This document shows positions 21,264 through 25,575 of a DNA stretch of 25,575 bases, piece by piece. Each line of letters begins with the position of its first letter. The first letter of the stretch is position 1. The notes beneath the pieces were generated by a model. The model had not been told where the DNA came from and ran no database searches. It saw only the letters and a list, made by a program, of their open reading frames with translations. The DNA is from Candidatus Saccharimonadota bacterium (lineage in GTDB: Bacteria; Patescibacteriota; Saccharimonadia; Saccharimonadales; Saccharimonadaceae), in assembly GCA_905372095.1 (NCBI GenBank), contig CAJPNK010000006.1:1-25575 (forward strand), given 5' to 3'. The position numbers and the translations under genes are program-made.

Positions 21264-21665
21264 TTAGTAAACCTTTAGCAACACTTCGCCGCCAAGCTTA
21301 TTCTTGACAGCTTCAGCGCCAGTCATGACGCCCTTGCTAGTGCTAACTAGGACGATGCCGCGGCCTTGCTTGACCTTCGGAATGTCGGCGCTAGAAACGT
21401 AGATGCGGCGGCCTGGTTTAGAGACGCGCGCTAGCTCGGTAAAAGCTGCGTTCTCGCCATTGTTATTGATGGTGATGACGAGCGTACCGCGCGGCTTGCC
21501 GTCATCGAGCTTGACATCGGCCAAGTAGTGATTCTTGACCAATTGCTCGGCGACGATTTTCTTGAGCTTGCTAGTAGGCACGCGCACTTCAGTTTTACCG
21601 ACTAGTGCGGCATTGCGGATGCGGGTCAGGAGATCCGCGATTGGGTCAGTAGATTGTAAACTCAT
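21264..21665 (-). CDS. rpsH: 30S ribosomal protein S8 (uS8)
   Basis: S8 binds 16S rRNA helix 21 and in E. coli also represses the spc operon. The 133-residue product begins MSLQSTDPIADLLTRIRNA and ends with the family block RRIYVSSADIPKVKQGRGIVLVSTSKGVMTGAEA and GGEVLLKVY. It is the last gene of its unit: a terminator follows instead of rplF. A clear AAAGGAG ribosome-binding site lies in the 18 bases after rpsN. Confidence 0.96.
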   Translation of the reverse strand: MSLQSTDPIADLLTRIRNAALVGKTEVRVPTSKLKKIVAEQLVKNHYLADVKLDDGKPRGTLVITINNNGENAAFTELARVSKPGRRIYVSSADIPKVKQGRGIVLVSTSKGVMTGAEAVKNKLGGEVLLKVY

Positions 21666-21683
21666 ATCTTTTTCTCCTTTCCT

Positions 21684-21950
21684 TTACCAACTACTCTTTG
21701 TGACGCCTGGGATATTACCTTTGCTGGCTTCTTCACGGAAGCGAATGCGGCTCATGCCGAAGCGGCGCATATAGCCGCGCGGACGGCCATCGGACATATC
21801 GCGAAATTTGCGCCGGGTTGGGCTAGAGTTGCGCGGTAATTTCTGTAAAGCATCAGGGTCGGTAGCTTTTAGAGCGGCGCGTTTAGCGGCAAACTTCTTG
21901 ATCAGTTTCAAGCGTTTTTTGTCGCGGGCGATCATAGATTTTTTCGCCAT
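21684..21950 (-). CDS. rpsN: 30S ribosomal protein S14 (uS14), zinc-free long form
   Basis: The 88-residue protein carries LPRNSSPTRRKFRDMSDGRPRGYMRRFGMSRIRFRE, the C-terminal S14 signature, with no cysteines. It is thus the zinc-independent (C-minus) form; the short Zn form has two CxxC pairs. S14 sits in the 30S head beside S3 and S10. Its ATG overlaps the rplE stop by one base. Confidence 0.95.
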   Translation of the reverse strand: MAKKSMIARDKKRLKLIKKFAAKRAALKATDPDALQKLPRNSSPTRRKFRDMSDGRPRGYMRRFGMSRIRFREEASKGNIPGVTKSSW

Positions 21951-22531
21951 TATTTGTCCTCCTTTTCAAATGGTAGGCCAAATTTCTCGAGCAATGCGCG
22001 CGAATTTTCCTTGCTACTGTTTTTGATTACGAACGTTACTTGCAGGCCGTGTACTAGCTGAGTTTCTTCAAATGTCAACTCTGGAAAGATTGACTGGTCG
22101 GTGATACCGAGGTTGTAGTTGCCGCTTTTGTCAAATTTGCTGCCGACGCCGTGAAAGTCGCGAACACGCGGCAAGCTAACGTTGACTAGGCGGTCAAGAA
22201 ACTCGTACATGCGAACACCGCGCAAGGTCACCATCACGCCGATTGGCGAGCCCATGCCTTTGCGAATCTTGAACGTAGCAATTGACTTTTTGGCTAGGCG
22301 TTCGACTGGCGCTTGGCCAGTGATACGCGTTAAGGTATTTTTGACGGCGGCAAGCATGCGCTTGTCGTCTTTACTTTTGCCGGTACCGACACTCACGACG
22401 ATTTTCTCGAGGCTAGGAACCTGGTTCACATTGTCGAGATTCAATTCGGCCTGTAGTTCCTTGAGGTATGTTTCTTTGTACAAGGCTTTCAGGCGAGGAG
22501 TGTAAACGGCTGATTGTTTAGCTTCTGCCAT
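21950..22531 (-). CDS. rplE: 50S ribosomal protein L5 (uL5)
   Basis: L5 delivers 5S rRNA with L18 and contacts P-site tRNA. The 193-residue product shows NVNQVPSLEKIVVSVGTGKS, ITGQAPVERLAKKSIATFKIRKGMGSPIGVMVTLRG, and DFHGVGSKFDKSGNYNLGITDQSIFPEL, all typical. It is slightly longer than the usual 179 residues because of a short N-terminal addition (about ten residues before LKALYKETY). Confidence 0.97.
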   Translation of the reverse strand: MAEAKQSAVYTPRLKALYKETYLKELQAELNLDNVNQVPSLEKIVVSVGTGKSKDDKRMLAAVKNTLTRITGQAPVERLAKKSIATFKIRKGMGSPIGVMVTLRGVRMYEFLDRLVNVSLPRVRDFHGVGSKFDKSGNYNLGITDQSIFPELTFEETQLVHGLQVTFVIKNSSKENSRALLEKFGLPFEKEDK

Positions 22532-22851
22532 TATTTAATCTCCTTATTATTAAGTTGGCGGGCGACGCGGACCTTGGCGCCGTCTTTGGCTGCGTAGCCG
22601 ACACGGCTGGTCTGTCCAGATTTTTCGTTGACGACGAGCGCCAGTTTACTTAAGTCAACCGGTACTTGAATATCCTTTTTACCGCCGCGCGGATTAAGCT
22701 GGTTCGGGCGGATGTGGCGGGTTTTGACGCCGACGCCTTCAACTAGCGCTGCATTTTGCTGCGGCAAGACGGCTAATACTTTACCAGTGGTGCCTTTGTT
22801 GGCGCCAGCGATAATTTTGACAATATCGTCTTTGTGAATACGCTGAGTCAT
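22531..22851 (-). CDS. rplX: 50S ribosomal protein L24 (uL24)
   Basis: L24 is an early assembly protein near the exit tunnel. The 106-residue product contains the KOW motif (DIVKIIAGANKGTTGKVLAVLP, about 8-29) and GVGVKTRHIRPNQLNPRGGKKDIQVPV, then the conserved VDLSKLALV strand. Length is normal. It overlaps rplN and rplE by one base on each side. Confidence 0.96.
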   Translation of the reverse strand: MTQRIHKDDIVKIIAGANKGTTGKVLAVLPQQNAALVEGVGVKTRHIRPNQLNPRGGKKDIQVPVDLSKLALVVNEKSGQTSRVGYAAKDGAKVRVARQLNNKEIK

Positions 22852-23219
22852 TAGAGTACCTCCGGAGCCAGGCTGACGATCTTCATGTAGCCCATGTCGC
22901 GTAGTTCGCGTGGTACTGGGCCGAAGACACGGGTAGCCTTTGGCTGTTTGTCATCGTTGATAATCACCACGGCGTTGTCATCAAAGCAAATGGTCGAGCC
23001 GTCCTTGCGGTGGATTTGGTCGCGGGTGCGAACCACCACAGCCTTAACGACAGACTTCTTTTTGACGTTGCCAGTTGGGCTGGCGTCTTTGACTGAACAG
23101 ACGATCACGTCGCCAACGCGAGCGTAGCGGCGGCGGGTACCGCCGAGAACGCGGATACACAATACTTCTTTAGCGCCGCTGTTATCAGCGACTTTGAGGC
23201 GAGATTCTTGCTGAATCAT
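22851..23219 (-). CDS. rplN: 50S ribosomal protein L14 (uL14)
   Basis: L14 lies at the subunit interface next to L19. The 122-residue product begins MIQQESRLKVADNSGAKEVLCIRVLGG, and includes the motif VVVRTRDQIHRKDGSTICFDDNAVVIIN and the ending GPVPRELRDMGYMKIVSLAPEVL; all are diagnostic and of normal length. Confidence 0.97.
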   Translation of the reverse strand: MIQQESRLKVADNSGAKEVLCIRVLGGTRRRYARVGDVIVCSVKDASPTGNVKKKSVVKAVVVRTRDQIHRKDGSTICFDDNAVVIINDDKQPKATRVFGPVPRELRDMGYMKIVSLAPEVL

Positions 23220-23542
23220 TATTTTTCCTCCTCGGTGTCGTGATCGTAGTCGACTTTATCGTTGACTTCGCTATTAACGTCGCTTTTGAGTTCGACTGAG
23301 CCTACTGAGCGCTTGACGATTTCGTCGAGCTTGAAGCTCTTGCGGCGGCTAATCGGACGAGTCTCGATGATACGTACCGTATCGCCCTTGCGAGCGTCAT
23401 TCTTCTCGTCGTGCGCAGCATATTTACGAGTCACAGTGTACTGCTTCTTGTAAATCGGGTGCGTTTCGCGAGATGTCACGGTAACGGTAATCGTCTTGTC
23501 GGCGGCGTCTGACGTCACGACGCCTGTCAATGTCTTTGCCAT
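23219..23542 (-). CDS. rpsQ: 30S ribosomal protein S17 (uS17) with acidic C-terminal tail
   Basis: The OB-fold core (about 1-80) is typical: LTGVVTSDAADKTITVTVTSRETHPIYKKQYTVTRKYAAHDE and GDTVRIIETRPISRRKSFKLDEIV. The product has 107 residues, some 20 more than usual. The extra part is a strongly acidic tail (SDVNSEVNDKVDYDHD and EEEK), unusual on a primary 16S rRNA-binding protein and probably disordered. Confidence 0.95.
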   Translation of the reverse strand: MAKTLTGVVTSDAADKTITVTVTSRETHPIYKKQYTVTRKYAAHDEKNDARKGDTVRIIETRPISRRKSFKLDEIVKRSVGSVELKSDVNSEVNDKVDYDHDTEEEK

Positions 23543-23769
23543 TACTTATTCTCCTGTTCTGCTGCTAACTCTTGCGCACGAATCGCGGTGAGTAGACGCG
23601 CGATTTCTTTGCGAATTTGGCCGAGGGCGCGCGGATTGACGAGCTCGCCGGCTTTGTGGCTGCGGCAGCTGTCGAGCAATTGCTGGCGCTTGGCGGCTAA
23701 TTCAGCGCGCAGTTTGTCGATTGATTTGACGACACTGGCGGTCTTGGCGGTTTTCTTGGTTTCGGCCAT
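23542..23769 (-). CDS. rpmC: 50S ribosomal protein L29 (uL29)
   Basis: L29 is a two-helix protein at the tunnel exit, part of the docking site for SRP and trigger factor. The 75-residue product has an N-terminal Lys/Thr-rich addition (about 15 residues), then IDKLRAELAAKRQQLLDSCRSHKAGELVNPRALGQIRKEIARLLTAI, matching the L29 helical hairpin and its RxIRKxIARxxT ending. One-base overlaps join it to rplP and rpsQ. Confidence 0.94.
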   Translation of the reverse strand: MAETKKTAKTASVVKSIDKLRAELAAKRQQLLDSCRSHKAGELVNPRALGQIRKEIARLLTAIRAQELAAEQENK

Positions 23770-24182
23770 TATGCTTCCTCCTTCTTAACAAATCGGACGC
23801 GGACTGGCAATTTGTGGCCGGCGAGGCGCATAGCTTCGCGGGCGATTTCTTCGCTAACGCCTTTCATCTCGAACATAACCGTGCCAGTTTTGACCTTGGC
23901 GACGTAGTATTCAGGGTTGCCTTTGCCGCCGCCCATTTTCAAGCCCAAAGCTTTTTTGGTGACTGGCGTGTGCGGGAAAATGCGAATCCAAATCTTACCG
24001 CCGCGCTTGATGTAGCGAGTCATCGCCTGGCGGGCCGCCTCGATCTGGCGGCTGGTAATACGCTCGTTGTCGAGACTTTGTAGACCATAATCGCCAAACG
24101 CGACATAGTTGCAGCGCGTAGCGTTACCGCGGTTTTTGCCGATGCGGACTTTGCGGTGAGCAACTTTTTTTGGTAATAACAT
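23769..24182 (-). CDS. rplP: 50S ribosomal protein L16 (uL16)
   Basis: L16 shapes the A-site tRNA elbow region. The 137-residue product has FGDYGLQSLDNERITSRQIEAARQAMTRYIKRGGKIWIRIFPHTPVTKK and MGGGKGNPEYYVAKVKTGTVMFEMKGVSEEIAREAM, both diagnostic. The N-terminus reads MLLPKKVAHRKVRIGKNRGNATR, in place of the more common MLxPKRxKxRKxxRG, as expected for a normal variant. Confidence 0.97.
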   Translation of the reverse strand: MLLPKKVAHRKVRIGKNRGNATRCNYVAFGDYGLQSLDNERITSRQIEAARQAMTRYIKRGGKIWIRIFPHTPVTKKALGLKMGGGKGNPEYYVAKVKTGTVMFEMKGVSEEIAREAMRLAGHKLPVRVRFVKKEEA

Positions 24183-24823
24183 TACTTCAAGCTCCTTTCA
24201 CCTTTGTAAATCCATACTTTGACACCAACGATACCAGTACCGTTCGGGCCTTGAGCGCGAGCGACGTGAAAATCAACGTCGGCGCGCAGCGTATGCAGTG
24301 GTACTGAACCTTCGATGAACTTTTCGCGGCGGCTCATCTCGGCACCGTTAAGCCGTCCTGCGACCTCGATACGGATACCTTTGGCGCCAGCGTTGCGGCT
24401 GCTTTGAATTGCCATCTTAACAGCACGTCGGAAGTTAGCGCGGCGTTCTAGCTGATGCGCAATGTTTTTGGCGACGAGCTTAGCGTTTAATTCTGGCCGG
24501 CGTACCTCTTCGACGTTGATACGAATCGGCAAGCTGACGATTTTCTCGATTTCTTTCTTGAGCTCGGCGATACCAGCGCCGCCGCGGCCGATCACTACAC
24601 CAGCTTTGGCGGTGTAAATGGTGATGGTAACAAGATTAGCACTACGCTCGATTTCGACTTTAGCGATTGTCGGGCGCGACGAGAATTTCTTCTCGATTAG
24701 GCTACGAATCTTGCCGTCTTCGGCTAGCCAAACCGCAAAGTCTTTCTTGCTGGCGAACCAGCGCGAGTTCCAAGCTTTGCTGGTCTGGAGGCGGAAGCTC
24801 AACGGGTTAACTTTCTGTCCCAT
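24182..24823 (-). CDS. rpsC: 30S ribosomal protein S3 (uS3)
   Basis: S3 lines the mRNA entry site. The 213-residue product starts MGQKVNPLSFRL and has the KH domain (VTITIYTAKAGVVIGRGGAGIAELKKEIEKI, around 65-95). The C-terminal domain has GAKGIRIEVAGRLNGAEMSRRE and the final GVKVWIYKGE. Its ATG directly follows the rplV stop (TAAATG, no overlap). Confidence 0.97.
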   Translation of the reverse strand: MGQKVNPLSFRLQTSKAWNSRWFASKKDFAVWLAEDGKIRSLIEKKFSSRPTIAKVEIERSANLVTITIYTAKAGVVIGRGGAGIAELKKEIEKIVSLPIRINVEEVRRPELNAKLVAKNIAHQLERRANFRRAVKMAIQSSRNAGAKGIRIEVAGRLNGAEMSRREKFIEGSVPLHTLRADVDFHVARAQGPNGTGIVGVKVWIYKGERSLK

Positions 24824-25249
24824 TTATTTCTTCTCCTCTTTTTCTGCTGGCTTAACAGCTTTTGCTTCAGTCTTCTTGGCAGGTTTCTTGATAACTTTCT
24901 CGACGCCCGAGACCTCGACCAGAATGTGGCTCGATTTTTTCTCGAACGGCAAGGCGCGTCCGCGCGAAGCCGGCTTGTAGCGGCGCATACGCGAACCAGC
25001 GGTAACGCTAAGAGTAGTGATTTGCAGGCTGCGAGCGTCTAGGCCGTGATTCTCAACGGCGTTAGCAGCGGCGCTTTTGATGGCTTTCTTGACAGCCAGA
25101 GCGGCGCGCTTCGGCGTGTGGTCAAGGATAACTTCGGCGTCGGCAACGCTGCGGCCGCGCACCAAGGCGGCGACTAGACTGACTTTGCGCGGCGCCTGAT
25201 CGACGCCTTTAATCATTGCGCGAACTGTGTGGATTGTTGCTTCGGCCAT
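24824..25249 (-). CDS. rplV: 50S ribosomal protein L22 (uL22) with Lys-rich C-terminal tail
   Basis: L22 reaches into the polypeptide exit tunnel with a beta-hairpin loop. The 141-residue product shows QAPRKVSLVAALVRGRSVADAEVILDHTPKRAALAVKKAIKSAAANA. The tunnel hairpin region SVTAGSRMRRYKPASRGRALPFEKKSSHILVEVS follows. An extra C-terminal tail of about 25 residues (IKKPAKKTEAKAVKPAEKEEKK) is rich in Lys and Glu and probably disordered. Confidence 0.96.
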   Translation of the reverse strand: MAEATIHTVRAMIKGVDQAPRKVSLVAALVRGRSVADAEVILDHTPKRAALAVKKAIKSAAANAVENHGLDARSLQITTLSVTAGSRMRRYKPASRGRALPFEKKSSHILVEVSGVEKVIKKPAKKTEAKAVKPAEKEEKK

Positions 25250-25515
25250 TATTTCTTATCCTTTCCACCGTGCTTGCGGAATTTGCGGGTTGGGCTAAAT
25301 TCGCCAAGCTTGTGCCCCACCATGTTCTCGGTGATAAGCACCGGTACATGCATACGACCGTTGTGTACAGCGAAGGTAAAACCTACCATCTCTGGCGTGA
25401 TCGTACTGCTGCGAGCCCAGGTCTTGATAACCGTGCGGTCGCCAACTTTCAGGCTTGCTACTTTCTTGGCAAGCTTGGCGTCGACGAATGGGCCTTTTTT
25501 GAGTGAACGACTCAT
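25249..25515 (-). CDS. rpsS: 30S ribosomal protein S19 (uS19)
   Basis: S19 forms a head complex with S13. The 88-residue product MSRSLKKGPFVDAKLAKKV followed by IKTWARSSTITPEMVGFTFAVHNGRMHVPVLITENMVGHKLGEFSPTRKF is a textbook S19 at normal length. It starts 3 bases after the rplB stop and overlaps rplV by one base. Confidence 0.97.
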   Translation of the reverse strand: MSRSLKKGPFVDAKLAKKVASLKVGDRTVIKTWARSSTITPEMVGFTFAVHNGRMHVPVLITENMVGHKLGEFSPTRKFRKHGGKDKK

Positions 25516-25518
25516 AAA

Positions 25519-25575
25519 CTACCTCTTCCTCTTAGCTTCGTGACGACTGCGGACAATCATCTTGTTAGTTGATTT
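25519..25575 (-). CDS. rplB: 50S ribosomal protein L2 (uL2), last 18 residues only
   Basis: The minus strand reads ...KSTNKMIVRSRHEAKRKR then TAG at 25519-25521. The FIVRxRxxxK-type basic ending and the position directly upstream of rpsS identify the C-terminus of L2. The rest lies beyond the window edge. Confidence 0.85.
   Translation of the reverse strand, partial: KSTNKMIVRSRHEAKRKR

Noticed and set aside
1..25575. UGA recoding as in Gracilibacteria or Absconditabacteria
   Set aside because: TGA ends the AtpZ-like gene, atpG and the zinc-finger gene at the expected lengths, and no frame needs read-through of TGA.
1..25575. CRISPR arrays, phage genes or toxin-antitoxin pairs
   Set aside because: No regularly spaced repeats and no recognisable phage or toxin genes were found.

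Overview
The window looks like a chromosomal segment of a Candidate Phyla Radiation (Patescibacteria) bacterium, most likely Saccharibacteria (TM7). The evidence: the spc ribosomal gene order has no rpmD (L30) between rpsE and rplO, a known CPR-wide loss. Genes are tightly packed, and ribosomal and ATP synthase genes are small and often overlap by one to four bases. TGA is used as a normal stop (atpG, the zinc-finger gene), which argues against the UGA=Gly lineages Gracilibacteria and Absconditabacteria. I see no transposase, integrase, CRISPR array or phage gene.

Layout. Positions 1-4410 (minus strand) hold the second half of the spc cluster and the start of the alpha cluster: rplF-rplR-rpsE-rplO, secY, infA-rpmJ-rpsM(partial). 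Positions 21264-25575 (minus strand) hold the S10/first half of spc: rplB(partial)-rpsS-rplV-rpsC-rplP-rpmC-rpsQ-rplN-rplX-rplE-rpsN-rpsH. These two halves are normally contiguous. Here they are separated between rpsH and rplF by about 16.9 kb of other genes, with a terminator after rpsH and a fresh promoter before rplF.

The intervening block contains a glutaredoxin-like protein and a small hypothetical protein (minus). Next is a complete F-type ATP synthase operon on the plus strand (AtpZ/I-like, a, c, b, delta, alpha, gamma, beta, epsilon). It is followed by a ParB-like-fold protein, a small putative PD-(D/E)XK protein with a cysteine cluster, and a tRNA-dihydrouridine synthase (all minus). 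A GC-rich, hairpin-dense, probably non-coding RNA locus of about 0.8 kb follows (minus). It contains a three-way-junction leader/sRNA, a 50-residue four-CxxCxGxG mini zinc-finger protein and a tRNA-like element. The block ends with a UvrD helicase-nuclease fusion (minus), an unknown protein and a CtpE-like P-type ATPase (plus).

How the parts work together: the two ribosomal blocks, SecY and IF-1 form the translation and export machinery, here divided into at least four predicted transcription units. The ATP synthase couples ATP to the proton gradient; in fermentative CPR it is usually thought to run mainly as a proton-pumping ATPase. The Dus, helicase-nuclease and P-type ATPase genes are housekeeping functions in RNA modification, DNA repair and cation transport.

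The most interesting signals are (i) the 14051-14914 RNA/zinc-finger locus, which I cannot match to tmRNA, RNase P or SRP RNA; (ii) the broken spc operon; and (iii) a recurring promoter layout in which the -10 box lies only 6-10 bases before the start codon, implying leaderless or near-leaderless mRNAs.
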